A stretch of 64,000 bases of DNA from Gracilibacillus dipsosauri (lineage in GTDB: Bacteria > Bacillota > Bacilli > Bacillales > Amphibacillaceae), in contig NZ_QGTD01000021.1 in assembly GCF_003176895.1 (NCBI RefSeq), positions 1-64,000 of the forward strand. Direction: 5' to 3'. Positions within the stretch are counted from its first letter, which is position 1; each line of letters opens with the position of its first letter. Below are positions 26,180 to 34,164 of this stretch, one piece after another. The position numbers and the translations under genes were made by a program. Under the pieces are notes generated by a model. It was not told the DNA's origin, searched no databases, and saw only the letters and a program-made list of their open reading frames with translations.

Positions 26180-26869
26180 TTGGAGCGATCATTCAAAGGC
26201 GTATGGATACCTAAAGAGATTTGGCTTTCTAAAGAGTTAACACTACAAGAGAAAGTATTCCTGGTCGAAATTGAAAGTCTGGATAATGAAGATGGGTGCT
26301 TTGCTAGTAATAATTATTTCGCTGAATTCTTTGGATTATCGAAAAATAGGTGCTCAGAAGTCATTAAATCATTAGAAAAGAAGAAACTCATATCTATTGA
26401 TTACATCCGCCAAGAAGGAAAAAAGAATATCCAAAAAAGAGTAATTAAGGTATTCGAAAAATCGAATGGGGGTATTCGGAATATCGAAGAGGGGTATTCG
26501 GAAAACTTGGAAGAGAATAATACATCTATTAATAATACATTATTAAATTCTATATATACCATTTTTGAATTTTGGAATTCTCAAAAAATCGTAGTTCATA
26601 GAAAACCTAACGACAAGATCAAATCAAGAATAAAGAACATGATTAATAAACATGGTTATTCTGAAAACGACTTAAAAGAAGCTATCACTAATTACAAAAC
26701 CATCCTTACTGGTGATGAATACTTCTGGTCTTATAAATGGGGATTGCTAGAATTTCTTAAGCCAGAAAATGTAGATAAATTTTTAACTGAAAACAACCCT
26801 TTTGAAAATTATTTGAAAGCTAAAGGCAATAATCAGAATGGTAACAGAAAGGTGGCTAGGAACTTCTAA
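26180..26869 (+). CDS. Phage replication initiator (winged-helix, DnaD-like C terminus)
   Basis: 229 residues. N-terminal winged helix (LTLQEKVFLVEIESL, NYFAEFFGLSKNRCSEVIKSL) and a C-terminal helical domain (SENDLKEAITNYKTIL, YFWSYKWGLLEFLKP) as in phage replisome organisers. A TTG start is used, with AAGGCGGTG upstream. It is followed by a loader and DnaB, and carries iterons and an AT-rich tract in its central part, marking the likely phage origin within the gene. Confidence 0.78.
   Translation: MERSFKGVWIPKEIWLSKELTLQEKVFLVEIESLDNEDGCFASNNYFAEFFGLSKNRCSEVIKSLEKKKLISIDYIRQEGKKNIQKRVIKVFEKSNGGIRNIEEGYSENLEENNTSINNTLLNSIYTIFEFWNSQKIVVHRKPNDKIKSRIKNMINKHGYSENDLKEAITNYKTILTGDEYFWSYKWGLLEFLKPENVDKFLTENNPFENYLKAKGNNQNGNRKVARNF
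26449..26570. other. Putative phage replication origin: 22-bp iterons plus AT-rich DUE
   Basis: GGTATTCG(A/G)AA(A/T) occurs at 26449, 26471 and 26493, exactly 22 bp apart; the first two repeats extend through ATCGAA. The 22-bp step is not a multiple of three, so it reflects DNA rather than protein repetition. A tract of almost only A/T follows (about 26516-26570), suitable for unwinding. Confidence 0.7.
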
Positions 26870-27225
26870 TGCTAAACAAAAACTTATTTGCAGTAAAAAT
26901 GGAAGAACTCTTAGTGCTATTTCCTAACTGGAATATTGAATTTGACGCTAAAAACATGCGAGTTTGGTATAACCAGTTTTCGGACTTAACAGACAACGAG
27001 TTTAAAAGAATGATAGATACTTATGTCAAAAACGAACAGTATCCACCGACTGTTGGGAGTTTGCGAAAATACATCGTTAAAGAGTTTGATTCATCAAAAG
27101 ATAATCCAACTTTACAACAAGTAGAAAAATGGAAACGTGAAGCTGCCAAAGTACCAGAATCAACGAAGTTAGAGTTTAGAGAGAAAATGAAAGAATTGAT
27201 CAAGGAGAAAAGCAATGCGCAATGA
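26869..27225 (+). CDS. Helicase loader (SPP1 G39P-like)
   Basis: 118 residues. The N-terminal helical bundle (MEELLVLFPNWNIEF, WYNQFSDLTDNEFKRMI, YPPTVGSLRKYI) resembles the helicase loader/inhibitor domain of G39P; the charged C terminus would bind helicase. It overlaps the initiator stop and the helicase start. Confidence 0.75.
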   Translation: MLNKNLFAVKMEELLVLFPNWNIEFDAKNMRVWYNQFSDLTDNEFKRMIDTYVKNEQYPPTVGSLRKYIVKEFDSSKDNPTLQQVEKWKREAAKVPESTKLEFREKMKELIKEKSNAQ

Positions 27226-28513
27226 ACTAGCTGAACAATCGATTATCGGATCACTATTAGTCGAAGGAAGTTTAATCGGTAGCTTAACACTTGAGCCTAA
27301 ACATTTCTTAAATGCCAAGAACAAACGGATTTATGAAGCTATGAGGAAGGTTGAAAGTGAAGGAAAAGAAATAAACATGGTGTCTGTAGTAGACGTATTA
27401 AAAGATGATATAAACAAGATCGGCATAAGTTACTTAACTGAATTAGCATCTTCTATACCTAGTACAGAACCTATCAAAGAATACGAATCCATTGTATACG
27501 AGCAATATCGCATCAGAGAAGGTCAGAAACTAGCATCTGAATTTTTGAACAATCCAAGTGAGGAATCACTAAACAACCTATCAAACGGTATAGACAAAGT
27601 GAAAGATGAAGGTATACAGACAGAAGAAAAAACAACAACCGATCATCTGATGGATATAGCAGAAGAAATAACCAATCCAGAATTAAGTAAGAACAAAGGT
27701 TATAAAACAGGATTTGTCGATTACGACACGATGACAGGCGGTGCTACTCCAGGTGATTTAATCATCATAGCTGCAAGGCCATCAGTAGGGAAAACCGCAT
27801 TTGCTTTAAATATGGGTGCAGGACATTGTAAAGAAAACATAGCAAACTGTTCACACATTTACAGTTTAGAAATGGGTGCAGCTGCACTATTAAAAAGAAT
27901 GATGTCAGCAGAAGGAAATATAAACATGCAGCTATGGAAATCCATGATGTTTTCAACCGATGATTACAACAGCGCTATGAACGCAATAGGAATCATCTCT
28001 AATTGGGGATTGAATATTTACGAGAATATGAATTCACTTAATCAAATAAAGGCATCTATACGAAAAAATGTACTAGATAATCCGAACGAAAAGCACCTGG
28101 TCATCATTGATTATCTGCAATTAATCACAACAAGTGGTCGATATGAACGCAGAGACTTAGAGGTCGGAGCAATCACAAGGGACTTAAAGCTACTAGCAAA
28201 AGAATTAAACATACCTATCATCCTACTATCGCAATTATCAAGAGGTGTGGAAAGCAGACAAGATAAACGACCAATGATGAGTGATTTAAGAGAATCGGGA
28301 AATATCGAACAGGATGCAGACTTAATCGGGTTTCTTTACAGGGATGATTATTACGACAAGGAAAGCGAAAAACAAAACATTATTGAGATTATCATATCAA
28401 AGCAAAGGCAAGGCGCAGTTGGAACAGTTGAATTATTTTTCGATAAAGAGCATGGCAAGTTTTTAAATCTTGATCACAGATACCAGGAGGTTGCTTATGA
28501 AAATGCTAATTAG
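27215..28513 (+). CDS. Replicative DNA helicase, DnaB family
   Basis: 432 residues. N-terminal DnaB domain (EQSIIGSLLVEG ...), linker, then RecA-like domain with Walker A ARPSVGKTAF near residue 187, Walker B HLVIIDYLQLI, DnaB motif LSQLSRGVESRQDKRP and the sensor/R-finger region REDADLIGFLYRDD-like (here EQDADLIGFLYRDD). It forms the hexamer that unwinds phage DNA, loaded by the preceding gene product. Confidence 0.94.
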   Translation: MRNELAEQSIIGSLLVEGSLIGSLTLEPKHFLNAKNKRIYEAMRKVESEGKEINMVSVVDVLKDDINKIGISYLTELASSIPSTEPIKEYESIVYEQYRIREGQKLASEFLNNPSEESLNNLSNGIDKVKDEGIQTEEKTTTDHLMDIAEEITNPELSKNKGYKTGFVDYDTMTGGATPGDLIIIAARPSVGKTAFALNMGAGHCKENIANCSHIYSLEMGAAALLKRMMSAEGNINMQLWKSMMFSTDDYNSAMNAIGIISNWGLNIYENMNSLNQIKASIRKNVLDNPNEKHLVIIDYLQLITTSGRYERRDLEVGAITRDLKLLAKELNIPIILLSQLSRGVESRQDKRPMMSDLRESGNIEQDADLIGFLYRDDYYDKESEKQNIIEIIISKQRQGAVGTVELFFDKEHGKFLNLDHRYQEVAYENAN

Positions 28514-28667
28514 AAAAGATCCTGTTCAAGCGAAGTACGAAACAAGCTGCAGATTGAAGGCTGAAATGATTCGAAAATTCAAAAATGGAACATTGAGCGA
28601 AAGACATATTGCAGTTGTGATTGATGAAGTATTCAAGCTAGGAGTAGAAGCAAGCAAACGGTACTGA
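28497..28667 (+). CDS. Small phage protein (56 aa)
   Basis: ATG 28497 lies 6 bp after AGGAGG, overlapping the helicase 3' end by 17 bp. Basic and helical (CRLKAEMIRKFKNGTLSERH). Function unknown. Confidence 0.6.
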   Translation: MKMLIRKDPVQAKYETSCRLKAEMIRKFKNGTLSERHIAVVIDEVFKLGVEASKRY

Positions 28668-28700
28668 TTACCGCAGAAAAGACTTTTAGGAGGGGTAAGG

Positions 28701-28880
28701 ATGATACCAATAACAGAAGTAGACCAATTAGAGGTAGGCATGATCTTAGTGGATAAGGACGGAAAAGAAGGCGAAATACAAGCGATTAATCCATACTCAC
28801 AGACGATAACGGTAAACGGTCATATTGTCTTATGGGATTGGGATAGAGTGGATCCACAGTTGATGGTGAAGGAGGTATAA
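28701..28880 (+). CDS. Small phage protein (59 aa)
   Basis: SD AGGAGGGG upstream. Predicted beta-rich, SH3-like (VGMILVDKDGKEGEIQAIN). Its end supplies the SD GGAGG of the next gene. Function unknown. Confidence 0.6.
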   Translation: MIPITEVDQLEVGMILVDKDGKEGEIQAINPYSQTITVNGHIVLWDWDRVDPQLMVKEV

Positions 28881-28882
28881 CC

Positions 28883-29053
28883 ATGTTTAAAGATATGAAA
28901 TCCGTCGTCATGATATACGCAGATGAACCCGATGAAGTAACAGCAAGAAAGATGGAGCAGTTTCGAGCAGATAATCCAGGATTTAGTGCTGTAGGAGATA
29001 AGCATGTGCCTAATGCAAAGGCAACACAAGAATATCTTAGGAGGTATGCATAG
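28883..29053 (+). CDS. Small phage protein (56 aa)
   Basis: Two bases after the previous stop. Helical (DEVTARKMEQFRADNPG). The stop overlaps the next GTG start (TAGTG). Function unknown. Confidence 0.6.
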   Translation: MFKDMKSVVMIYADEPDEVTARKMEQFRADNPGFSAVGDKHVPNAKATQEYLRRYA

Positions 29054-29298
29054 TGAGAACAACAGGACAACCGTTGCACCTGCAACCAAAACATGATTGG
29101 ATATTTTGTTTAGAAAATCTAGAATTAGCATTTGAAAAAGAAGCATTTGAGCGTATTTTATCTAAATGGAATGAAGGTTCGAGCGTGGAATGGATAGCGA
29201 AGCAAGAAAGGCGCCAACCATTAGAAATATTACTTTGCTTGATTGATCATGCTAGGAGAGGGAGAAGAATACGTCCATTTGCTAGAAAGATAGGGTGA
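29053..29298 (+). CDS. Hypothetical phage protein (81 aa), HTH-like
   Basis: GTG start with GGAGG upstream. After an aromatic N terminus it has a helical segment (WNEGSSVEWIAKQERRQPLE) resembling a small HTH and a basic tail (RRGRRIRPFARK). Nucleic-acid binding is plausible. Confidence 0.6.
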   Translation: MRTTGQPLHLQPKHDWIFCLENLELAFEKEAFERILSKWNEGSSVEWIAKQERRQPLEILLCLIDHARRGRRIRPFARKIG

Positions 29299-29303
29299 TT
29301 CTC

Positions 29304-29420
29304 ATGAAAAAGTATTACCTAGTCGAAAAGAAAGCACGAAATCATGATGGGGAAATCTTAACCATCGTTTACATGACGAGAGTAAAACCAAAGCATTTTA
29401 GCTGTATTGTATGGGCATAG
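29304..29420 (+). CDS. Small basic phage protein (38 aa)
   Basis: Short ORF between two phage genes, with a weak SD (GGGTG). Basic, beta-rich (YYLVEKKARNHDGEILTIVY). Included for position and codon use; function unknown. Confidence 0.45.
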   Translation: MKKYYLVEKKARNHDGEILTIVYMTRVKPKHFSCIVWA

Positions 29421-29431
29421 GGGCGGTGAAA

Positions 29432-29899
29432 ATGAGTGATTATAAAAGATGGCTAGAGATAGCAAAAGAGAATGGCATTAATGAAGATGCATTCTACTAC
29501 AGGGTGAAAAGTGCAAAGTGGGATTATGAAAAGGCAGCAACCAAACCAGTCAATAAGATAGACGAGGAATTTAAAAAGTGGCAACAAATCGCAGAATCAA
29601 ACGGAATAAGCTATCGAGCATTTCATAACAGAGTGAAAAAGAGTAAGTGGTCATACGAGAAAGCGGCAACGGTAAAGCCGAGGAGAAAACGAACAGACAC
29701 CAAAAATAAGGATGTTGCAATCTATAGTGGTGATAAGTTTCTTGTCTGGGGAAAACCGAAAGAAGTGGCTGACAAGTTAGGACGAACGGTAAGAGATATA
29801 AAGTGGTTATGCAGTCCTAGTGTTAGAAAGCGATTTGAGGACACAGAAAATGGGCTATATGGGATATACATTGAGGACGATGAGGAGGTAATCTCATGA
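29432..29899 (+). CDS. Tandem-repeat HTH-like phage protein (155 aa)
   Basis: Two repeats of about 36 residues sit in tandem: YKRWLEIAKENGINEDAFYY.. KWDYEKAATKP and FKKWQQIAESNGISYRAFHN.. KWSYEKAATVKP. A third, diverged unit (VWGKPKEVADKLGRTVRDIK) follows. Each repeat looks like a small HTH, so it may bind repeated DNA. ATG 29432 is chosen; GTG 29426 is possible. Overlaps the next gene by 4 bp. Confidence 0.65.
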   Translation: MSDYKRWLEIAKENGINEDAFYYRVKSAKWDYEKAATKPVNKIDEEFKKWQQIAESNGISYRAFHNRVKKSKWSYEKAATVKPRRKRTDTKNKDVAIYSGDKFLVWGKPKEVADKLGRTVRDIKWLCSPSVRKRFEDTENGLYGIYIEDDEEVIS

Positions 29900-30066
29900 A
29901 CGAAACCATCCAACAAGATTACAAGCACTATTACATCATAGAGAAATTAACAGAGCATGGCTATACCGACATAGAAGGAAAGACATACGAGGAATTAAAG
30001 CGAAAGTTAGCAGCTATAAGAGCAATGGAAGTGGATGTTACAGCAGATGCGAATAGGTGGTTTTAA
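29896..30066 (+). CDS. Small Fbp-like phage protein (56 aa)
   Basis: It starts on the previous stop (ATGA) with GAGGAGG upstream. YIIEKLTEHGYTDIEGKTYEELKRKL (split: IIEKLTEHGY, KTYEELKRKL) resembles Fur-regulated basic proteins, a group also found in phages. The resemblance is weak. Confidence 0.5.
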   Translation: MNETIQQDYKHYYIIEKLTEHGYTDIEGKTYEELKRKLAAIRAMEVDVTADANRWF

Positions 30067-30077
30067 GGGGTGAAGGG

Positions 30078-30689
30078 ATGAAAGTATTAAACTTATATGC
30101 TGGTATTGGTGGAAATAGAAAGCTGTGGGGTGAGGAACACGATATAACCGCAGTAGAAATAGATGAAAACATAGCGAATGTCTATGCTGATTTATTCCCG
30201 AATGACGAAGTAGTAATAGGAGATGCGCATCAATACTTAATCGAACATCATAAAGAATTTGATTTTATCTGGGCCAGCCCACCATGTCAAAGCCATAGCA
30301 GTTTTAGGCAAAATATCGGAGTGAGATACAGAGGGGTACAACCTGTTTATCCAGATATGAAGCTATATCAAGAAATTTTATTCCTGCAACATAACTTTGA
30401 TGGCCATTACGTGGTAGAGAACGTCAAGCCATATTATCAGCCATTAATAGGGCCTAATTTTAAGTTAGATCGACATCTTTTTTGGTCTAATTTCCAGGTG
30501 CAAGAAAAAGAGTTTGATAGACCAAGAATAAGAAGCGCACAGATACCGCAATTGCAAGAATTTCTAGGTTATGACCTATCAGGATATAAACTACCGAACA
30601 AAAGGCAGATATTACGTAATTGCGTACAACCGAGGGTAGGGAAATATATCTTAGACAGCATACCCAACAAAGAACATATCCATATTTAA
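30078..30689 (+). CDS. Orphan C5-cytosine DNA methyltransferase
   Basis: 204 residues, short for the family. Motif I LYAGIGGNRKLWG at residues 4-16, acidic loop VEIDENI, and motif IV SPPCQSH with the catalytic Cys near residue 70, then VVENVKPYY (ENV motif). The target-recognition domain is minimal. There is no restriction enzyme nearby, so it likely protects phage DNA from host restriction. SD AAGGGGTGAAGGG. Confidence 0.88.
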   Translation: MKVLNLYAGIGGNRKLWGEEHDITAVEIDENIANVYADLFPNDEVVIGDAHQYLIEHHKEFDFIWASPPCQSHSSFRQNIGVRYRGVQPVYPDMKLYQEILFLQHNFDGHYVVENVKPYYQPLIGPNFKLDRHLFWSNFQVQEKEFDRPRIRSAQIPQLQEFLGYDLSGYKLPNKRQILRNCVQPRVGKYILDSIPNKEHIHI

Positions 30690-30798
30690 GCCATAGATAA
30701 CGCTAGAATCGATTTTAAAACATAGTTAGATAGATTATACCCGAAAGAAATAAAAACGCACAGGAAGGCTTTTAAACCTTTTTAAAGGAGTGATCTCC

Positions 30799-30960
30799 AT
30801 GTCAATGTACGAAAAAGTATTATACGACAGCAATACAGAAAATACGCATCTAAGAAAAGCAAATGAAGTATTACGTAGCACCTTAAAAACGATAGCCATG
30901 ACGAGTAGGGAACAGCATGTGAGGGATCTGGCTTATAAGGAATTGGAGGAATCACGATGA
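30799..30960 (+). CDS. Small phage protein (53 aa)
   Basis: SD AAAGGAG upstream. Helical and charged, overlapping the next gene's start (ATGA). It follows a 109-bp gap with no clear feature. Function unknown. Confidence 0.6.
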   Translation: MSMYEKVLYDSNTENTHLRKANEVLRSTLKTIAMTSREQHVRDLAYKELEESR

Positions 30961-31331
30961 AGGAGCAGGAACGGTTGGAAGAGCAGGCAAACGATATAAG
31001 AAATGATTTATCTGAGATTATCATGGTTTTGCAAGATAAAGCGGATTTACAAGAGCGTGTGAAACAATTAGCAGAAGAAAAGCAGGAGTTAGAACAAAGC
31101 TGTAAGAGAACGATTAAAAAGCAACATAATCAGATATTGGAATTACAGGATGAAGGTAAACGACAAAGGATTCAATATTTAAAACTTTGTGATCATGCGG
31201 ACAGATTAGAACAACAAAACAAACGGTATGAGGAAGCAATCGGAATGGCATTATCAGATATAGATGATTATGATTTTGAATCTGTTAAAAAAGGATTACT
31301 TCAAGCATTACAAAACAATAGAGAGGGATGA
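30957..31331 (+). CDS. Coiled-coil phage protein (124 aa)
   Basis: Almost entirely a predicted coiled coil with heptads of Leu/Gln/Lys (RVKQLAEEKQELEQS, HADRLEQQNKRYEEAI). No domain recognised. Overlaps both neighbours by 4 bp. Confidence 0.65.
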   Translation: MKEQERLEEQANDIRNDLSEIIMVLQDKADLQERVKQLAEEKQELEQSCKRTIKKQHNQILELQDEGKRQRIQYLKLCDHADRLEQQNKRYEEAIGMALSDIDDYDFESVKKGLLQALQNNREG

Positions 31332-31336
31332 GTAAT

Positions 31337-31645
31337 ATGAGAAACATAGATAAGTTAACAGGGAAAATTGAGGAATGGGCGATTATTAGAGAATTAGATC
31401 GAGCACTACCAGAAAAGCAAATGCTTAAATTGCAGGAGGAAGTGGGAGAATTAGCTGCGGGTTTGGCAAGAGGAGACTTAGATAAAGTTGTCGACTCTAT
31501 CGGTGACGTTTATGTAGTAATAACAATACTCTCCATGCAATTAGGTTTAGATATAGAGGAATGCATTGAAGAAGCGTATAAAGAAATAAAAGATCGCACA
31601 GGACAGCTTGTAGATGGTGTGTATGTAAAGTCAGAGGATTTATAG
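31337..31645 (+). CDS. MazG-like nucleotide pyrophosphohydrolase
   Basis: About 102 residues. LKLQEEVGELAAGLARGD and VVDSIGDVYVVITIL hold the ExxE(x12-28)ExxD-type acidic metal site of all-alpha NTP pyrophosphatases. Phage MazG proteins hydrolyse abnormal dNTPs or lower (p)ppGpp. ATG 31337 is 10 bp after GAGGG; ATG 31328, overlapping the previous stop, is an alternative. Confidence 0.8.
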   Translation: MRNIDKLTGKIEEWAIIRELDRALPEKQMLKLQEEVGELAAGLARGDLDKVVDSIGDVYVVITILSMQLGLDIEECIEEAYKEIKDRTGQLVDGVYVKSEDL

Positions 31646-31656
31646 GAGGTAATACC

Positions 31657-31833
31657 ATGACAGACTACAAAATCAATCGCTATAAAAAGATTATCGAATC
31701 TAAAGATGAAATGATTCAATCACAGCAAGAAGAAATAGAAACAAAGGATAGGGTAGCTTTTACTACGGTGTTGCTATTACTTGCATCTTTAATGTTTAAT
31801 GGGTTCTTGATCGTGGATAAGGTGATGGGATGA
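31657..31833 (+). CDS. Small membrane protein (58 aa)
   Basis: SD AGGAGG. A charged helical N terminus and one C-terminal TM segment (FTTVLLLLASLMFNGFLIV). Its stop overlaps the relic rusA start. Function unknown. Confidence 0.6.
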   Translation: MTDYKINRYKKIIESKDEMIQSQQEEIETKDRVAFTTVLLLLASLMFNGFLIVDKVMG

Positions 31834-31871
31834 TAAAAATAATCGTTCCAGGACGACCAGTGAGGGTGTGA
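31830..31871 (+). pseudogene. Relic 5' end of a rusA gene
   Basis: Thirteen codons (MIKIIVPGRPVRV, then TGA) match the start of the intact rusA at 32509 (MIKLIIWGRPVPAV) in length, frame and the GRPV motif. The two copies differ at several silent positions, so this is not a simple fresh duplication. The HNH gene lies between relic and intact gene, as expected when a homing endonuclease inserts and separates the original start from its gene. Confidence 0.7.
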
Positions 31872-31877
31872 TAAAAC

Positions 31878-32516
31878 ATGATCGGAAAAATTTTCAATAG
31901 ATTAACAGTTTTAAAAGAGTCAGGAAGAACTAAGGAAGGTAGTATCATTTATTTATGTAAGTGTATTTGCGGTAATGAAAGTTTTGTTAGAAGTACCGAT
32001 TTGAGATTAGAGAGGACAAAAAGTTGTGGTTGCCTAAGTAAAGAGGAGTTAATTAGTCAAAATTTTGTTCATGGAAGGTCTAGAACAACCGAATACACAA
32101 TATGGGAAAGTATGATACAAAGGTGTACTAACCCTAAACACAAGCAATATATCAATTACGGTGGTAGGGGGATAAAAGTTTGCGAACGGTGGAGAAGTAG
32201 TTTTACTTGTTTTTATGAGGACATGGGCAATCGGCCATCTAAAAAACATACTATAGACAGGATAAATAATAACGGTGATTATGAACCGAATAATTGCAGA
32301 TGGGCTACATCTAAAATGCAAGCTATCAATAAAAGAAAAAGCAAGCGTAATACATCAGGAGTTACCGGGGTTACATGGCATAAGAATAAGAATAAATGGC
32401 AAGCGCAAATAAGGATAAATGGTAAAAATATCTATTTAGGGTTGTACGAAGATAAAGAGGATGCTATTAAAGCGCGTTCGGAAGCTCAATTAGAGAGGTT
32501 GAAACAGTATGATTAA
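31878..32516 (+). CDS. HNH homing endonuclease with AP2 DNA-binding domain
   Basis: 212 residues. Central HNH region: WESMIQRCTNPKH, YGGRGIKVCERW, HTIDRINNNGDYEPNNCRWA (His and two Asn). C terminus: AP2 domain (SGVTGVTWHKNKNKWQAQI, YLGLYEDKEDAIKARSEA). The N terminus has paired cysteines (CKCICG, CGCL). Free-standing endonucleases of this type spread by cutting alleles that lack them. It is inserted exactly at the start of rusA and overlaps it by 8 bp. Confidence 0.9.
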   Translation: MIGKIFNRLTVLKESGRTKEGSIIYLCKCICGNESFVRSTDLRLERTKSCGCLSKEELISQNFVHGRSRTTEYTIWESMIQRCTNPKHKQYINYGGRGIKVCERWRSSFTCFYEDMGNRPSKKHTIDRINNNGDYEPNNCRWATSKMQAINKRKSKRNTSGVTGVTWHKNKNKWQAQIRINGKNIYLGLYEDKEDAIKARSEAQLERLKQYD

Positions 32517-32871
32517 ACTAATTATTTGGGGTCGGCCAGTGCCGGCGGTCCGCATGACAAGGCGAGGAGCACACGTTAAGAAAAATGCACAACGTTATTT
32601 GGCATATAAGCGCCATGTAGGATTGATTGCTAGACGTGACTATAAAGACAAGCCGACAGAAGAAAAAGTCGCTGTATCGCTTTCTATTTATCTCTGTGGA
32701 GGTGTACAGGGGGATATCGATAATTATTTTAAATCGATTACCGATTCTTTGAACAAAATAGTTTACAAGGATGATAGACAGGTAGCGGAAGCAGATATTA
32801 GAAAGATAGAGTGTGAGAAAGACGAAGAGCGTATTGAGGTGGAGATTAAGGTATTGGAGGGTGTGAAGTGA
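32509..32871 (+). CDS. rusA: Holliday junction resolvase RusA family
   Basis: 120 residues. The catalytic region GDIDNYFKSITDSLNKIVYK, then DDRQV, carries the conserved aspartates and lysine of RusA. N terminus IIWGRPVPAVRMTRRG is typical. It resolves branched DNA made by recombination and replication. The start lies within the 3' end of the HNH gene. Confidence 0.9.
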   Translation: MIKLIIWGRPVPAVRMTRRGAHVKKNAQRYLAYKRHVGLIARRDYKDKPTEEKVAVSLSIYLCGGVQGDIDNYFKSITDSLNKIVYKDDRQVAEADIRKIECEKDEERIEVEIKVLEGVK

Positions 32872-33005
32872 AAAAGTTGGTAAGGGTAATAATAGCATTA
32901 GTTTTAGCAATGCCTTTGTATTACGTAATTGATTTTGGATGGCTTTTTATAAGTGTGATGGGCTTACAGTTTCTAGCAGGATTAGATATAGATTTCTTTG
33001 ATTAG
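32868..33005 (+). CDS. Small membrane protein (45 aa)
   Basis: GTG start overlapping the rusA stop, with GGAGGG upstream. Two hydrophobic stretches (VIIALVLAMPLYYVI, LFISVMGLQFLAGL). Function unknown. Confidence 0.55.
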   Translation: MKKLVRVIIALVLAMPLYYVIDFGWLFISVMGLQFLAGLDIDFFD

Positions 33006-33015
33006 GAGGTACATC

Positions 33016-33192
33016 ATGGCAGATAAACAAATACAGATACCAGTTAATGATTTAAAAGATAAAGTGATCATTATTAAAAAAGGAGTACCGACAGTATTAG
33101 ATAGACCAGCAACAGGATTTGGCGAGAATGTTATTTCATGGACAGATGGGAAGATAACAGCTGATCGGGTTAGTTATACGAATAAGAGGTGA
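33016..33192 (+). CDS. Small phage protein (58 aa)
   Basis: AGGAGG 6 bp before ATG 33016. Beta-rich (KVIIIKKGVPTVLDRPATGF). Function unknown. Confidence 0.6.
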   Translation: MADKQIQIPVNDLKDKVIIIKKGVPTVLDRPATGFGENVISWTDGKITADRVSYTNKR

Positions 33193-33195
33193 AAT

Positions 33196-33348
33196 ATGAA
33201 ATTACCACATAGCAAATTGATATTCGAAAATGATAAATGTAAGTTGACTTATGATTTAAAAGCTTTCTTTTCACTAGGGTTTGTACTTTCAATTAGTGGC
33301 AAATTCATTATATTATTTTTCGGATTAACACTAACTAAAAAGGCGTGA
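33196..33348 (+). CDS. Small membrane protein (50 aa)
   Basis: AAGAGGTG SD. One or two hydrophobic segments (FFSLGFVLSISGKFIILFFG). Last gene before the early-region terminator. Function unknown. Confidence 0.5.
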   Translation: MKLPHSKLIFENDKCKLTYDLKAFFSLGFVLSISGKFIILFFGLTLTKKA

Positions 33349-33383
33349 AATCAAACTAAATACTTAGTCTGACCGAGAAACGG

Positions 33384-33436
33384 AGGACATTAACAAGAGC
33401 ATTAGGGCGCTTCTTGTTAGTGTCCTTATTTTATTA
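33384..33436 (+). terminator. Strong terminator at the end of the early region
   Basis: A 15-bp stem (33384-33398 with 33412-33426, one G-U pair), 13-nt loop and a T-rich tail (TTATTTTATT). It separates early genes from the late-control gene, which begins 16 bp later. Confidence 0.85.
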
Positions 33437-33451
33437 TAGGGGGCGCATAGG

Positions 33452-33937
33452 ATGAATGATTGGGCGGAAAAAATGATAATCCAGTATGAAGAAGGACGAA
33501 AAGAGTTAAGACATAAGATAGACAACTTGGGAGATTCTGAGACAGATAAAATGGATAAGTCACAAATCAACAGCATGGTAAGCGAAATGTCATTTGTAAT
33601 AGATTGGCTAAAAAACGGAAGAGAGCCAGGTAAACTAAGGGGAATAGATAAATCATCAGCTTATCAATTAGACTCCATTCAAGACATGGATATGTTTCCT
33701 ACTTTAAATATCAAACCGACACAAAGAGAATTAACAGAAGAAGAAAAGAGAGACATTTTCGACGTCTTACTAACGTTATCACCAAGAGAGAGACAATGCT
33801 TCATATTACATGAATCATACTTACGTACATTTGCTGAAATCGCAGAAGAACTAGGATTAAGCAGGAGCAGTGTTCAGAGGTACATCGAAAGAGCAAGAAA
33901 AAAAATATCTTGTCATGCAGTTGTCGTGCCTGCGTAG
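33452..33937 (+). CDS. Xpf/ArpU-like late-gene sigma factor
   Basis: 161 residues. The C terminus is a sigma-70 region 4-type HTH (LLTLSPRERQCFILHESYL, FAEIAEELGLSRSSVQRYIE), preceded by a helical region with no region 2. This matches Xpf/ArpU-type positive regulators that switch on late genes. It lies between early terminator and packaging genes, the classical place. SD AGGGGGC. Confidence 0.8.
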   Translation: MNDWAEKMIIQYEEGRKELRHKIDNLGDSETDKMDKSQINSMVSEMSFVIDWLKNGREPGKLRGIDKSSAYQLDSIQDMDMFPTLNIKPTQRELTEEEKRDIFDVLLTLSPRERQCFILHESYLRTFAEIAEELGLSRSSVQRYIERARKKISCHAVVVPA

Positions 33938-33994
33938 TATTAGTGAAGGGATTAGGGATAGTGCACATAATAAAGCAAGAACATATTCTTTTAA

Positions 33995-34118
33995 TAGACC
34001 TTACGGTCTATATTATAGGCACTATATAACATAAACGCACTAATAAGGCATCCAATAGGGTGTCTTATTCCTTGATTACAGAGCAACACATGAGGAACAT
34101 GAGGTTCCTGCTCTGTAA
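33995..34118 (+). other. Hairpin cluster upstream of terS (candidate packaging region)
   Basis: Three stems in 125 bp: TAGACC/GGTCTA (33995-34010); a 12-bp stem with two G-U pairs (34042-34053, 34058-34069); and TTACAGAGC/GCTCTGTAA (34076-34084, 34110-34118) containing an inner AGGAAC/GTTCCT hairpin. There is no T-run after the last two. cos or pac sites usually lie here, just before the small terminase gene. Confidence 0.5.
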
Positions 34119-34164
34119 TGATGGAGTGAGACGTTAGATTAATAGGAGGCGGGGCTGATGTGAC

